A DNA stretch of 64,000 nucleotides from Massilia sp. KIM (GCF_002007115.1 NZ_MVAD01000002.1:558001-622000), one strand, 5' to 3'. Positions 7,671-16,884 are shown, numbered from the stretch's first letter. Notes: generated from the letters alone by a model not told the origin. Program-made: numbers and translations.

Positions 7671-9938
7671 TTGAAAGCGCCTGTGCCAACCAAGAAACCC
7701 GAAACCAAAGTGGCTGCGAAAACCACGAAAGCGTCTGCCGCCAAGGTGGACAAAGCGCAAGACAAGGCTGAGGTTCGTACGGCGAGCCCGGCACCTGTCA
7801 GCCAGACCACGGACGCCGCCGCCCTGGCCGCGATCGATACGTCGGGCTACGTCCTGCCATCCGTCAAGGTGCCTGGACGCCGTGGGCGCAAGCCAAAAGA
7901 ATTCACGCCCGAGAACGACGAAGTCGCCGCGCTGAACGCGGTCGAGCGCGCCGAGCTGAAGGCTGCGGACAAGGCCAAGGCCAAGGACCGCAAGGCCAAG
8001 GAAAAGGCGCTGCTCAAGGACGCCTTCTCGTCCGACACCGAAGCGAGCGAGGAAGAGCTCGAGCTGCGCCGCAGCAAGCTCAAGGCCCTGATCAAGTCGG
8101 GCAAGGAGCGCGGCTTCCTCACTTACTCCGAGATCAACGACCACCTGCCGGACAACATCGTCGATCCGGAAGCGATCGAAGGCATCATCGGCACCTTCAA
8201 CGACATGGGCATCGCTGTGTACGAACACGCGCCCGATGCCGAGACGCTGCTGCTGTCCGACAATGTTGCCACCGTCACCAGCGATGACGAAGCCGAGGCT
8301 GCGGCCGAGGCCGCGCTGTCGACGGTCGACTCCGACTTCGGCCGCACCACCGACCCCGTGCGCATGTACATGCGCGAGATGGGCTCGGTCGAGCTGCTGA
8401 CCCGCGAAGGCGAGATCGAGATCGCCAAGCGCATCGAGGACGGCCTGCGCGACATGATCCAGGCGATTTCCGCCTGCCCGGTCACGATTGCCGAGATCAT
8501 CGACGCCGCCGCCAAGATCGAGCGCGACGAGATCAAGATCGACGAGATCGTCGACGGCATGGTCGACCCTGACAGCTCCGAGGAAACCACGCCGAGCGCG
8601 GTCGGCCCGAGCTCCAGCGACGACGAGGAAGACGACGAGGACGAAGAAGAGGAAGAGGAAGAAGAGGAAGAAGAGTCCTCGGCCACCCCCGGCGCGGCCG
8701 GCTATTCGGCCGAGCAGCTCGAAGCCCTCAAGGCCTCCGCCCTCGAGAAGTTCGACGTCATCGCCCAGCAATTCGACAAGATGCGCAAGGCCTTCGAGAA
8801 GGACGGCTACAACTCCAAGGCCTACGTCAAGGCGCAGGAAGCGATCTCCAACGAACTGCTGGGCATCCGCTTCACCGCCAAGGTGGTCGAGAAGCTGTGC
8901 GACACGCTGCGCGGCCAGGTCGACGAAGTGCGCCACATCGAGAAGCAGATCCTGGACGTGGCCGTGAACCGCTGCGGCATGCCGCGCGCCCACTTCATCA
9001 AGGTCTTCCCGGGCAACGAGACCAATCTCGACTGGGTCGACGGCGAAGTGAACGCCGGCCACGCCTACAGCGCCATCCTGGGCCGCAACATCCCGACGAT
9101 CAAGGAACTGCAGCAGCGCCTGATCGACCTGCAGGCGCGCGTCGTGCTGCCGCTGCCGGACCTGCGTAACATCAACCGCCAGATGGCGGCTGGCGAAATG
9201 AAGGCGCGCAAGGCCAAGCGCGAGATGACTGAGGCCAACCTGCGTCTGGTGATCTCGATCGCGAAGAAGTACACCAACCGCGGCCTGCAGTTCCTCGACC
9301 TGATCCAGGAAGGCAATATCGGCCTAATGAAGGCGGTGGACAAGTTCGAATACCGCCGCGGCTACAAGTTCTCGACCTATGCGACGTGGTGGATCCGTCA
9401 GGCCATCACCCGCTCGATCGCGGACCAGGCGCGCACGATCCGTATTCCGGTGCACATGATCGAAACGATCAACAAGATGAACCGGATCTCGCGCCAGATC
9501 CTGCAGGAGACGGGCGCCGAGCCGGATCCGGCAACCCTCGCGATCAAGATGGAGATGCCGGAAGACAAAATCCGGAAGATCATGAAGATCGCGAAGGAGC
9601 CGATCTCGATGGAAACGCCGATCGGTGACGACGACGATTCGCATCTGGGCGACTTCATCGAGGACAACAACACGCTGGCGCCCTCGGATGCGGCCCTGCA
9701 TGCCTCGATGCGCGGTGTGGTGAAGGACGTGCTGGATTCGCTGACCCCGCGTGAAGCCAAGGTGCTGCGCATGCGCTTCGGTATCGAGATGTCGACCGAT
9801 CACACGCTGGAAGAGGTGGGCAAGCAGTTCGACGTGACCCGCGAGCGGATTCGCCAGATCGAGGCGAAGGCGCTGCGCAAGCTTCGTCACCCGTCGCGGT
9901 CGGACAAGCTCAAGAGCTTCCTCGAAGGCAGCAGCTAA
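7671..9938 (+). CDS. rpoD: RNA polymerase sigma factor RpoD (sigma 70)
   Basis: The primary sigma factor. The 755-residue form has region 1.1 (about residues 130-210), region 1.2 ([14 protein letters not shown]), a long non-conserved region, region 2 from about residue 520 ([16 protein letters not shown], then [13 protein letters not shown]), region 3, and region 4.2 ([19 protein letters not shown]) at the C-terminus. The Lys/Ala-rich N-terminal 100 residues are the betaproteobacterial type. The start is uncertain: TTG at 7671 and GTG at 7683 are in frame and neither has a good ribosome site. Within the non-conserved region, residues about 316-340 form an almost pure Asp/Glu/Ser run. A strong terminator follows at 9972. 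Confidence 0.96.
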   Translation: MKAPVPTKKPETKVAAKTTKASAAKVDKAQDKAEVRTASPAPVSQTTDAAALAAIDTSGYVLPSVKVPGRRGRKPKEFTPENDEVAALNAVERAELKAADKAKAKDRKAKEKALLKDAFSSDTEASEEELELRRSKLKALIKSGKERGFLTYSEINDHLPDNIVDPEAIEGIIGTFNDMGIAVYEHAPDAETLLLSDNVATVTSDDEAEAAAEAALSTVDSDFGRTTDPVRMYMREMGSVELLTREGEIEIAKRIEDGLRDMIQAISACPVTIAEIIDAAAKIERDEIKIDEIVDGMVDPDSSEETTPSAVGPSSSDDEEDDEDEEEEEEEEEEESSATPGAAGYSAEQLEALKASALEKFDVIAQQFDKMRKAFEKDGYNSKAYVKAQEAISNELLGIRFTAKVVEKLCDTLRGQVDEVRHIEKQILDVAVNRCGMPRAHFIKVFPGNETNLDWVDGEVNAGHAYSAILGRNIPTIKELQQRLIDLQARVVLPLPDLRNINRQMAAGEMKARKAKREMTEANLRLVISIAKKYTNRGLQFLDLIQEGNIGLMKAVDKFEYRRGYKFSTYATWWIRQAITRSIADQARTIRIPVHMIETINKMNRISRQILQETGAEPDPATLAIKMEMPEDKIRKIMKIAKEPISMETPIGDDDDSHLGDFIEDNNTLAPSDAALHASMRGVVKDVLDSLTPREAKVLRMRFGIEMSTDHTLEEVGKQFDVTRERIRQIEAKALRKLRHPSRSDKLKSFLEGSS

Positions 9939-9971
9939 GGCTTGACGGACCTGCTCTAAAAGCAATATGCT

Positions 9972-10017
9972 CTCGCCACTTCGCTCATCGGCAACGATGG
10001 GCAGGTGGCGAGTTTTT
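9972..10017 (+). terminator. Intrinsic terminator of rpoD
   Basis: An outer stem CTCGCCAC (9972-9979) pairs with GTGGCGAG (10005-10012), and an inner 8-bp stem closes on a GCAA tetraloop; TTTTT follows. A strong, compound rho-independent terminator. Confidence 0.9.
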
Positions 10018-10037
10018 ACTCCCACGTCAAGATTTCC

Positions 10038-10116
<79 letters not shown>

Positions 10117-10137
10117 ATATTCATACTGCCGAATCAA

Positions 10138-10165
10138 GGGGTTACGATGTCCCGTAGCCCCTATT
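10138..10165 (+). terminator. Hairpin terminator after the tRNA
   Basis: GGGGTTACG (10138-10146) pairs with CGTAGCCCC (10153-10161) with one G-T pair and a 6-nt loop, followed by TATTTCGTT. Likely ends the tRNA transcript. Confidence 0.65.
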
Positions 10166-10168
10166 TCG

Positions 10169-10315
10169 TTAGCCTTGCAGACGACGCTGTGACGCAATCG
10201 TGTCGTGGAGCAGGGCATCGATCACCGCCGCGTTCCTTGCCATCTGTGCCGGCGCCAAATGGGCGTATCGCCTTAGCATCTCTGCCGATTTAAACATCCA
10301 TTTCTTGCAAGTCAC
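10169..10315 (-). pseudogene. 3' remnant of a tyrosine recombinase (phage/island integrase)
   Basis: The minus strand between the tRNA and the next gene reads, in one frame up to a TAA at 10169-10171, KSAEMLRRYAHLAPAQMARN followed by about 25 further residues. This matches the C-terminal signature of tyrosine integrases, WKSxEMVxRYAHL, where the Tyr of RRYAHL is the catalytic nucleophile. Only about 45 codons remain; the upstream catalytic Arg and His boxes are gone, and the sequence just before KSAEM is no longer family-like. Its place next to a tRNA 3' end is what a tRNA-targeting integrase would leave behind. No start codon or full domain exists, so it is non-functional. Confidence 0.75.
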
Positions 10316-10332
10316 ATAGGGGGGATGCACTG

Positions 10333-10998
10333 CTATTGCACGGGTAGTCGTTTGTCGCTCGCCTCCTGCACGGCCGGGCGCGGGGCGGACAGGTCGATCG
10401 CATCCACCGGGTAAGCTTCCAAAGGCATCCTGTCGAGCCTATCGCCGTTGATGAGAACGATCGCCATCATGGCGGCAGTTGCGACGACCAGGACAAGTGA
10501 CGCAGCTGCAAGGTGAAACAGCGATAGCGCGGGGCCGCTTGGCGAAGCCATCCCTAGTACAGCGGAAGCCTCGACCAAGAAGACTGCTCCGAAAAAATGA
10601 TCGCGACAGATCGGCAGCTTGGTCCAAGGCACGCAGTTCAGTCCAATGGAAAGCAGCGCCAAACCAAACAGCGAATCCATGCTGACCACGAGGGCTAGTG
10701 CCAGCCCGATCCCCACGGGAACGAGGATGGATGTCACATCGCGTAGGCGCGTCCTGGATTTCCCGGCCAGCGTTTCTCCCTGCCGGCTCGAAGGGACGGG
10801 CCAGTGGTGCTTGTAGCGGTATATCACGAGCCCGGCCAGGACGCAGCATGGTATCGCGAAGAAGGCATGGAATGTCACTCCAGCTCCGGCGCGCAATCCC
10901 CAGACATGGACCATGCCCCACCCGAATATCGCCAAGACGAAGGTAGGAAAAAGACTGTTCACGGAAAAACTGCGGGACTTGGCGTCAGGGGAGGCCAT
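10333..10998 (-). CDS. Hypothetical polytopic membrane protein
   Basis: A 221-residue protein that I do not recognise. Hydrophobic stretches at about residues 15-35, 39-60, 85-121 (probably two), 131-148 and 157-180 predict five or six membrane segments, with short loops and a hydrophilic C-terminal tail of about 35 residues. The start at 10998 is supported by AGGAG 7 nt upstream. The reading frame is open far upstream, but that is not coding: the next gene there is on the opposite strand. Codon choice and base composition are visibly less GC-rich than in rpoD. It diverges from the TadG-like gene and borders the integrase scrap, so it is probably part of an acquired segment. Confidence 0.65.
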   Translation of the reverse strand: MASPDAKSRSFSVNSLFPTFVLAIFGWGMVHVWGLRAGAGVTFHAFFAIPCCVLAGLVIYRYKHHWPVPSSRQGETLAGKSRTRLRDVTSILVPVGIGLALALVVSMDSLFGLALLSIGLNCVPWTKLPICRDHFFGAVFLVEASAVLGMASPSGPALSLFHLAAASLVLVVATAAMMAIVLINGDRLDRMPLEAYPVDAIDLSAPRPAVQEASDKRLPVQ

Positions 10999-11247
10999 TC
11001 GAGTCTCCTGGTAAGGCGTGGCTATCGGCGGCTGCCTGCAAGCTCGGCCCCGTACCGATGGCTTGGCGGGACAAGCTGCAGTGTGCGAGCGGCATGCAAT
11101 CATGAAATTGATTGCTATCAAGTTTCTGTAACCGTGCAGTTCGTACGCTGCAAACTTCTCCCAGTTGTCCGAGGTCAAGCTTTTCCAGATTGCTGCTCGT
11201 AAGATTTCTAAAGGCAAGCGGAAACACTTCTGATACTGGATGAAGCC

Positions 11248-12741
11248 ATGCGAGGGCCAGACAACCAATTCGCCGCACCATGCCCTGTTCCGAACGGGCG
11301 GTCCGGCGCAATTGCGCCCCCGCTGCGGCGCCAAGGTGGCGCTTTCGCGGTTATGACGGTTGTGCTTGTCGTGGTCATCCTCTCTCTCTGTGGCATGGCC
11401 ATTGACTTGGGCAGGATGTACAACCGGAAGGTCGAGCTGCAAAATCTGGCCGATGTCATCGCCCTCGCGGCGGCGAAGGAGCTCGATGGGTCGGCCGCCG
11501 GCGTCAACCGTGCCCGTGCCGCCGCTGGTCGGGCGGCGATGAACATGTTCTACAACTACAACAATGCCAGTGTCGAATGGTCGGAGGATGCGCTCTCGTT
11601 CGGCGCGGCGCCCGGTGGCAGTACATGGTTCGACGCCGGATCGGCCGCGCAGCCGACAAGGGCCTTGACCATGTTCTTCGCCCGGGTGGACACCCGCAAG
11701 CTCGCTGTCCAGCATGGCGACGTGCCCATGGTCTTCATGGCGATGCTTCCCTCCATCGGACCGAGTTCGCATCTCGCGAGCGTAGCGACGGCCGGACGCG
11801 TATCGATCGACGTCACGCCACTTGCGATCTGCGCGATGTCCGCCTCCGCGGGAGAGGCCCGTGGTACCGAACTGGTGCAGTACGGTTTCCGGCGTGGCAT
11901 CAGCTACAACCTCATGAAGCTCAACCCAAACGGGACCTCGAAAGGCGCGAACTACCTGGTCAACCCAGTGGCGGTGCCCGGTACTGCCGGCGTTCCTGTC
12001 ATGGACCGGCTGGATGTGGTTCGCCCTTTCGCCTGTACCGGCACCCTTGCCGTTCCCAGCCTGGCAGGGGGCAATATCACGGTCGAACCCGATTTTCCGC
12101 TGGGGGGCCTGTACCAGCAGCTCAACTCGCGATTCGGCCAATACACTGCGCCCTGCGATGCGAGCACGGCGCCACCGGACACGAACGTCAAGCGGTTTGA
12201 TTTCTCCACCGAATTCCCATGGATGGCCAAGCCGCCGACAGGCCAGTCGGCGGAGACCAGGACGAGCGGCAACAAGCTGCTGACGATCGCGGATTTGCCG
12301 TCGAATGTGATTCCGGGATCCACTACAGGGGGAATGTACGGTCCACTGTGGATATACGCCAAGGCAGTCGTAAAGGACTCGAAGTACGTCGAAGGCGCGC
12401 CGGAACCCGCCAGTGGATATACAAAGTTCAGCACCTCGAACTGGCCGGCGCTGTACACCCCGGGCGCGCAACAGGTTAAGGCAGGGCAGACCTATCCGTC
12501 CACACCCTATCTCGAGAAGGTAGAGGCGCCGGTTGGCCTCGCGGGTGTGGCCAATCGTCGCGTACTCAACGTGCCCTTGCTCCGTTGCCCGGTTGCGCCC
12601 GGCTCGCCCACCACGGCCGAGGTGCTGGGCATTGCCAGGTTCTTCATGACCGTGCCGGCCACGGAGACCGACCTGCATGCGGAGTTTGCCGGACTGGCTC
12701 CGCAAGATTCGCTCGCCGGCCAAGTGAGGCTTTTCAAATGA
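11248..12741 (+). CDS. TadG-like pilus assembly / pseudopilin-family protein
   Basis: 497 residues. After a 30-residue polar lead comes one hydrophobic segment (about residues 32-54, FAVMTVVLVVVILSLCGMAI) followed by DLGRMYNRKVELQNLADVIA, the standard Flp pilus TadG_N pattern. The remaining 430 residues are predicted to be outside the membrane. TadG proteins act in Flp/Tad pilus biogenesis at the envelope, but this one lacks an obvious von Willebrand MIDAS (DxSxS). The gene overlaps the next one by 4 nt (ATGA). No tadA, tadB, tadC, cpaC or flp gene is in the window. ATG 11248 is preceded only by a weak GGATGAAG. Confidence 0.75.
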   Translation: MRGPDNQFAAPCPVPNGRSGAIAPPLRRQGGAFAVMTVVLVVVILSLCGMAIDLGRMYNRKVELQNLADVIALAAAKELDGSAAGVNRARAAAGRAAMNMFYNYNNASVEWSEDALSFGAAPGGSTWFDAGSAAQPTRALTMFFARVDTRKLAVQHGDVPMVFMAMLPSIGPSSHLASVATAGRVSIDVTPLAICAMSASAGEARGTELVQYGFRRGISYNLMKLNPNGTSKGANYLVNPVAVPGTAGVPVMDRLDVVRPFACTGTLAVPSLAGGNITVEPDFPLGGLYQQLNSRFGQYTAPCDASTAPPDTNVKRFDFSTEFPWMAKPPTGQSAETRTSGNKLLTIADLPSNVIPGSTTGGMYGPLWIYAKAVVKDSKYVEGAPEPASGYTKFSTSNWPALYTPGAQQVKAGQTYPSTPYLEKVEAPVGLAGVANRRVLNVPLLRCPVAPGSPTTAEVLGIARFFMTVPATETDLHAEFAGLAPQDSLAGQVRLFK

Positions 12742-13217
12742 AGACAGCTCGTCGATACGCCATGCCGGGTCCGCAGGAAGGGGCGGTCGCCGTCGAAGCC
12801 GCGGTATGCATCACCTTCGTCCTGCTTCCGCTGTTCGTCCTGGTGTTCGTGTTCGGGAATTTTTTCTGGTACTACACCGCCGTGCAAAAATCCGTCCACG
12901 ATGCCGCCCTGTACATGTCGGCCGCGCCGCTTGCTGAAATCAAGAACAAGGCTGCGGAGGAGTTGGCACGCGACATCCAGTTCCACGAGACGGCGGATTT
13001 TCGCCTGGGAGCGACCTTGGAATCCTCGATCGAGTGTGGATATCCGATCGGCAACTCGTCCTTCGTGCTGTATGCGCGGTGCAATACGACCAATACGCCG
13101 GTTGCCGTCCAGGCCATGACCAGCATGACCGTTCCCCAGCCCTTCTTCTTCGACTTCATGGGGAACGAAAGCATCAATATCATCGTCTTTTCGCAGATGC
13201 CCTATGTCGGACGATAA
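12738..13217 (+). CDS. TadE-like pseudopilin family protein
   Basis: 159 residues. A short basic N-terminus is followed by EGAVAVEAAVCITFVLLPLF, with the conserved Glu (E20) at the start of the single hydrophobic helix (about 17-40), then a soluble domain with cysteines near residues 102 and 115. This is the TadE-type prepilin-like layout. Translation starts at ATG 12738, which overlaps the stop of the TadG-like gene as ATGA; an earlier in-frame start at 12585 would lie inside that gene and lacks a signal. It overlaps the next gene by 14 nt, so the three genes form one coupled operon. Confidence 0.78.
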   Translation: MKTARRYAMPGPQEGAVAVEAAVCITFVLLPLFVLVFVFGNFFWYYTAVQKSVHDAALYMSAAPLAEIKNKAAEELARDIQFHETADFRLGATLESSIECGYPIGNSSFVLYARCNTTNTPVAVQAMTSMTVPQPFFFDFMGNESINIIVFSQMPYVGR

Positions 13218-13818
13218 GGACAAGCCGGTGCGCCGCATCCACGTCCTGCGCACGCGTCAGCGTGGCGTCGGCGCGGTAGAGTTCGCCTTGGTCGCCATCG
13301 TGTTCTTCTCGCTGGTATTCGTCGTGATCGAGGTGGCGCGCGCAGTCTATCTTTTCAACACGCTCCAGGAGGTGACCAGGCGTGCCGCCGCCGAGGCCGC
13401 GAATTCCGGGTTCGACCAGGCTTCGATCGACCGGATACGTGCCACTGCCATCTTTTCCAACAGTAGCGGCAACCTCATCCTGGGTGACCCGGTCACTCCA
13501 CAGCACTTGAAGATCGAATACCTGTCGCTTGCCCAGGACCCGGATACGGGTGCACTCGCGATGCAGCCGGCTTCGCCCATGCCTTCCTGTCCAGCGCGGA
13601 ACTACCTCAATTGCCTTGCCAATCCCTACGATTCCAGCTGCATCCGCCTGGTCCGCGTACGGATCTGCCAGCCGGGAGGCGGCACGACCTGCAGCGCGGT
13701 TCCCTATCGGACAATGGTGCCACTGGTTGATCTATCTGGACTGCAACTGCCCCAGTCCACGACGATCGTTCCGGCCCAGACCCTGGGCAGGACCTTCGGC
13801 TCCTTGCCATGTGAATAG
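13204..13818 (+). CDS. TadE-like pseudopilin family protein (second)
   Basis: 204 residues with the TadE/TadF hallmark RQRGVGAVEFALVAIVFFSL at residues 19-38, again placing a Glu at the start of the hydrophobic helix. The exported part has five or more cysteines (PSCPARNYLNC, SCIRLVRVRIC, TTCSAV and a C-terminal PCE), suggesting disulfides. ATG 13204 lies within the end of the preceding gene, consistent with coupled translation. Together with the two preceding genes it forms a minimal TadG-TadE-TadE set; the export ATPase and platform would have to come from elsewhere in the genome. Confidence 0.78.
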   Translation: MSDDKDKPVRRIHVLRTRQRGVGAVEFALVAIVFFSLVFVVIEVARAVYLFNTLQEVTRRAAAEAANSGFDQASIDRIRATAIFSNSSGNLILGDPVTPQHLKIEYLSLAQDPDTGALAMQPASPMPSCPARNYLNCLANPYDSSCIRLVRVRICQPGGGTTCSAVPYRTMVPLVDLSGLQLPQSTTIVPAQTLGRTFGSLPCE

Positions 13819-13999
13819 GCCGTGGAAGCAAAGGTGTGTCCATGGAGTGGATCGTGCCGGGCAAGCCCGCAGCCGGCACACCGACACCGCCCAGGAAGCG
13901 TTCGAGAAGAACAAGGGCAGCAATATCCTCATCCACGCGCACGAATACGGACGCAAGGCGAGCGATGAGTTAACCGGCAACACCTCCATCAACGTGAAA

Positions 14000-14030
14000 A
14001 GGCCGTGCAGCCTCGCGGCGTGCACGGCCT
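14000..14030 (-). terminator. Terminator for the doxX gene
   Basis: AGGCCGTGCA (14000-14009) and TGCACGGCCT (14021-14030) form a perfect 10-bp stem; on the minus strand it is followed by TTTTC. It lies 18 nt past the stop of the DoxX gene. Confidence 0.8.
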
Positions 14031-14047
14031 GTACCTTGCGCGGCGAT

Positions 14048-14467
14048 TTAGGAAGCCTGGCGCACTGCCGCGCGGCCCGTGCGGGCATCGATGCTGAAGG
14101 CGCCGGCGCCGAAGGCGGCTACCTGCAGCAGGCCGCCCGCCATCGCCAGGTTCTTCATCAGGTGGATGAACTGGTTCTGGTCACCGATCGCATTGTGGAA
14201 GGCCAGTCCGGTGACGATGGAGAACACGGCCAGGACCGCCGCCACCCAGCGCGTCTTCACGCCCAGCACCAGCAGCAGGCCGCCTCCGAGCTCGACCGCG
14301 ACAGCGATACCGAAGGCCAATGTAGCGAAGGGCAGGCCGGCCGAGGCGATATAGCCAATGGTGCCGGCGGGCGCGGCGAGCTTGCCGAGCCCGCTGATGA
14401 TGAAGATCGCGGCCAGCAGGATACGGCCGGCGGCGGACAGGAGCGCGGTGTTGTTATTGGTGTTCAT
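14048..14467 (-). CDS. DoxX family membrane protein
   Basis: 139 residues with four predicted membrane helices (about 8-28, 45-67, 72-92, 100-122) and the DoxX-type pattern RILLAAIFIISGLGKL near the N-terminus and GGGLLLVLGVKTRW in the middle. DoxX/YphA proteins are often found with oxidoreductases and stress genes; the biochemical role of most members is unknown. The start at 14467 is preceded by AAAGGA at the right distance; an earlier in-frame start at 14542 has no such support. A terminator lies just downstream. The nearby genes are a quinone oxidoreductase and an SDR on the other strand. Confidence 0.85.
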   Translation of the reverse strand: MNTNNNTALLSAAGRILLAAIFIISGLGKLAAPAGTIGYIASAGLPFATLAFGIAVAVELGGGLLLVLGVKTRWVAAVLAVFSIVTGLAFHNAIGDQNQFIHLMKNLAMAGGLLQVAAFGAGAFSIDARTGRAAVRQAS

Positions 14468-14706
14468 GGTGAATCCTTTCTCGCTTGTGTGGTTGGCCGT
14501 CGATCGGCGGCATGGGAGGAATCTTAGGCCTACTTTACCCATCCCACTAGCCTATATGTTTGGATGAGACGTATCTAAATTGTCGATGCATGAGGCCGCT
14601 AGCACTGGCCTTAGAGGATCAGGCAATCCTCGCCGAGCAATCGGCATTGGCCCTTGAATGGCCGGGATTTAGCATGAGGCTTTCGATTTCACATCAGGAG
14701 GCCACC

Positions 14707-15039
14707 ATGCGTCATGCAATCGCAGCAGCCATCGTCACCGCTACCGCCGTCGCGACGGCGAGCGACGCCCGCCAGGAGACCGCCAGCCACCCCTACGTCG
14801 GCATGTGGGTCACGGCGGACGGCTACATCCGCCACGAATTGCTGCCCAACGGCCGCTACGACGAGGCGCGCGGCAAGCGTCGCAGCGCCTACCAGGGGCG
14901 CTATTGGATCAAGGGCGACCATATCGAGTACGTCGACGACACCGGTTTTACGGCGGACGGCGATTTCCGCGACGGCGTGCTGTACCACGCCGGGATGGTG
15001 CTGTACCGCGAGTCCGCGCCGCCAACCACCAAGCGCTAA
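14707..15039 (+). CDS. Atu4866-domain protein, probably exported
   Basis: 110 residues: a likely signal peptide (MRHAIAAAIVTATAVATA) followed by the small Atu4866 domain, seen as HPYVGMWVTADGYIRHELLP and, later, YQGRYWIKGDHIEYVDDTGF. The domain's function is unknown; members occur beside short-chain dehydrogenases and LysR regulators in many proteobacteria. The start at ATG 14707 follows CAGGAGG directly. A longer frame opens at 14560 but has no ribosome site and no family match. The near-identical ribosome site CAGGAGTCCACCATG precedes the quinone oxidoreductase gene about 790 nt downstream. Confidence 0.8.
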   Translation: MRHAIAAAIVTATAVATASDARQETASHPYVGMWVTADGYIRHELLPNGRYDEARGKRRSAYQGRYWIKGDHIEYVDDTGFTADGDFRDGVLYHAGMVLYRESAPPTTKR

Positions 15040-15081
15040 GGCAAGCGAGGCAGGAAGGGCTCCGGCCGGCCCGGGCGGAAG

Positions 15082-15252
15082 CGTGTCGGGGCAGTGCCGG
15101 AACAGCCCCCACATCCAGTCGACGAGCCCGCGCGCGCGGCCGATCAGGTGGTGGTCGGCTGGATACACGATATGGATGGGAAGCGCCGGCGCCTGCCAGT
15201 CGCCCAGCGCCTGCACCAGGGCGCCGCTGTCCACGTGCCTTCCGGTAATGAT
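15082..15252 (-). pseudogene. Remnant of a LysR-type regulator (C-terminal effector domain)
   Basis: Minus-strand translation gives SGALVQALGDWQAPALPIHI followed by VYPADHHLIGRARGLVDWMW, which is the C-terminal end of a LysR substrate-binding domain (typically LVPVLPDWxxPALPIHxVYPxxRHLxxRVRxFVDWL). The N-terminal helix-turn-helix and most of the effector domain are missing, and no stop codon ends the frame at the usual place. The fragment lies between an Atu4866 gene and a quinone oxidoreductase, both typical LysR targets, so a local regulator has been deleted. The remaining part of the 15040-15497 gap holds the upstream region of the oxidoreductase gene and nothing else I can name. Confidence 0.75.
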
Positions 15253-15497
15253 GGGGGCGTGTTTATGACACAAATATCCTCCATGACGGGCGCCAGCGAG
15301 GCGCAGGTCGGCGTGCACACAAAGGCGCCACCGCGCTCGGGTAATCCATAGCGCTGCCCTTTTTTTGCCAAGCAGGACAGCTATGCGACCAGATTATCAC
15401 CCGTACGGGAATAGTGGGTACTCCAGAGTGCGATTTATCCGTGTGGAAGAACTATCTACCATGGACTCACTCAACCACCACTGCACAGGAGTCCACC

Positions 15498-16466
15498 ATG
15501 AACCAGCACATCCGCATCACCGAAACCGGCCAGCCTTCCGTCATGCGCCTGGAGGCCGCGCCCGCGATCGGTCGTCCCGGCCCCGGCCAGGTCCATCTGC
15601 GTCACGAGGCGATCGGCGTGAACTTCGTCGACACCCTGTTCCGCTCGGGCGCCTTCAAGGTGCCGCTGCCCCTGGCCATGGGCGTCGAGGCGGCAGGCGT
15701 GGTGGTCGCCGTCGGCGAGGGCGTGACCACGGTCCGGCCGGGAGACCGCGCGGCCTATTTCTTCTCCTTCGGCGCCTATGCGACCGAACGCCTGATCGAC
15801 GCCCGGCAACTGGTCAAGCTGCCGGACGAGGTGGCGTCCGACACGGCCGCCGCCGCCTTTACCAAGGGCCTGACCGCCTGGATGATGTTGTTCGGCGCGC
15901 ACCGCCTGCAGCCCGGCGAGACGGTGCTGGTGCATGCCGCGGCCGGCGGCGTCGGCTCGATGGTGGCGCGCTGGGCCAAGGCGCTCGGCGCGACCGTGAT
16001 CGCCACGGCGGGCAGCGCCGACAAGCTCGCGCTGGTCCGCTCCTGGGGCGTCGACCACGTGCTGGACGCCGGCGAACCCCGACTGGCAGAGCAGGTGCGC
16101 ACGCTTACCAATGGTCGCGGCGTCGATGTCGTCTACGAACTGGTGGGACAGGCGACCTTCGCGCAATCCGTGCTGGCGCTGCGCGACGGCGGTCACCTGA
16201 TTCACGTCGGCAACGCGTCTGGCAATCCGGTGGTGGACCAGGCGGCGCTCGCGGCACGCGGCATCCGCTACGTCCAGCCCAGCACCGGCCAGTACGTGGG
16301 CGAGCGGCAGGAACTGGAGCGTGCCAGCGAGGCCCTCTTCGCGGCAATGAAGGACGGCGTGTTCGGCGAGATCCTGCCGACCCGCTACCGCCTGCAGGAT
16401 GCGGTGCAGGCGCACGAGGACATCGCCGCGCGACGCCTCAGCGGCGCGGCAATCCTGCTGCCCTGA
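15498..16466 (+). CDS. Zinc-independent quinone oxidoreductase (zeta-crystallin-like, MDR family)
   Basis: 322 residues of the medium-chain dehydrogenase/reductase superfamily, QOR type, which reduce quinones or enones with NADPH. The GroES-like domain covers residues 1-120 (GVNFVDTLFRSG, typical of QOR), and the Rossmann domain has AAAGGVGSMVARWAKALGA near residues 143-161. Zinc-ligand cysteines of alcohol dehydrogenases are absent. GGAG 9 nt before ATG 15498 fixes the start. It is preceded by the LysR remnant and followed by a 418-nt gap before an SDR gene, suggesting a former LysR-controlled redox set. Confidence 0.92.
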   Translation: MNQHIRITETGQPSVMRLEAAPAIGRPGPGQVHLRHEAIGVNFVDTLFRSGAFKVPLPLAMGVEAAGVVVAVGEGVTTVRPGDRAAYFFSFGAYATERLIDARQLVKLPDEVASDTAAAAFTKGLTAWMMLFGAHRLQPGETVLVHAAAGGVGSMVARWAKALGATVIATAGSADKLALVRSWGVDHVLDAGEPRLAEQVRTLTNGRGVDVVYELVGQATFAQSVLALRDGGHLIHVGNASGNPVVDQAALAARGIRYVQPSTGQYVGERQELERASEALFAAMKDGVFGEILPTRYRLQDAVQAHEDIAARRLSGAAILLP

Positions 16467-16884
16467 GAAGGGAAGCTGCGGACGGCAATCAAGCCATGCG
16501 GTGGTGCCACTTGCGCAGGTGGCCACCCATGTCGACGGTCGCCGTCCCCCAAGAACTTACCGTCCTCGGCATGATGGACCAGGCGGCGCTCGCGCCTCCC
16601 CGGTCCACTCCCATCTTGCGGACTTCGATAGCGACGAGGTGAGTGCACTCGACTATCGCCGTATCGGCCACCTGCATCCGAGCCTGGCAGGTTTTCCTCC
16701 ACGCACCGGCCTCACGCCCGGCAAGGATCGACAGCGCCGCGCATCCACCCGAAGGACACGCGATAGCAAAATCCCGACAGCCGCGGCAAGGCGCCGAAAG
16801 CGCCGAGGAGCGCGTTCTCCGATCATGGTCCCGTGCTTCAACACTGCGAAGCGCTTTTTTCAAACAGCTGAAAAGGAGTGGATC
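16467..16884. other. Gap without a recognisable gene
   Basis: 418 nt between the quinone oxidoreductase and the SDR. A minus-strand frame of about 60 codons ending near 16489 is open but matches nothing I know. The last 80 nt, richer in A/T, should contain the SDR promoter. No hairpin with a T run is evident. Confidence 0.5.

Noticed and set aside
10333..12723. A 796-codon minus-strand frame reaching across the TadG-like gene
   Set aside because: Only its last 221 codons, from ATG 10998, look like a protein (membrane segments, ribosome site); the rest is antisense to TadG/TadE genes.
16489..16700. Possible short gene on the minus strand between the quinone oxidoreductase and SDR genes
   Set aside because: About 60 codons with a stop but no start signal and no recognisable motif.
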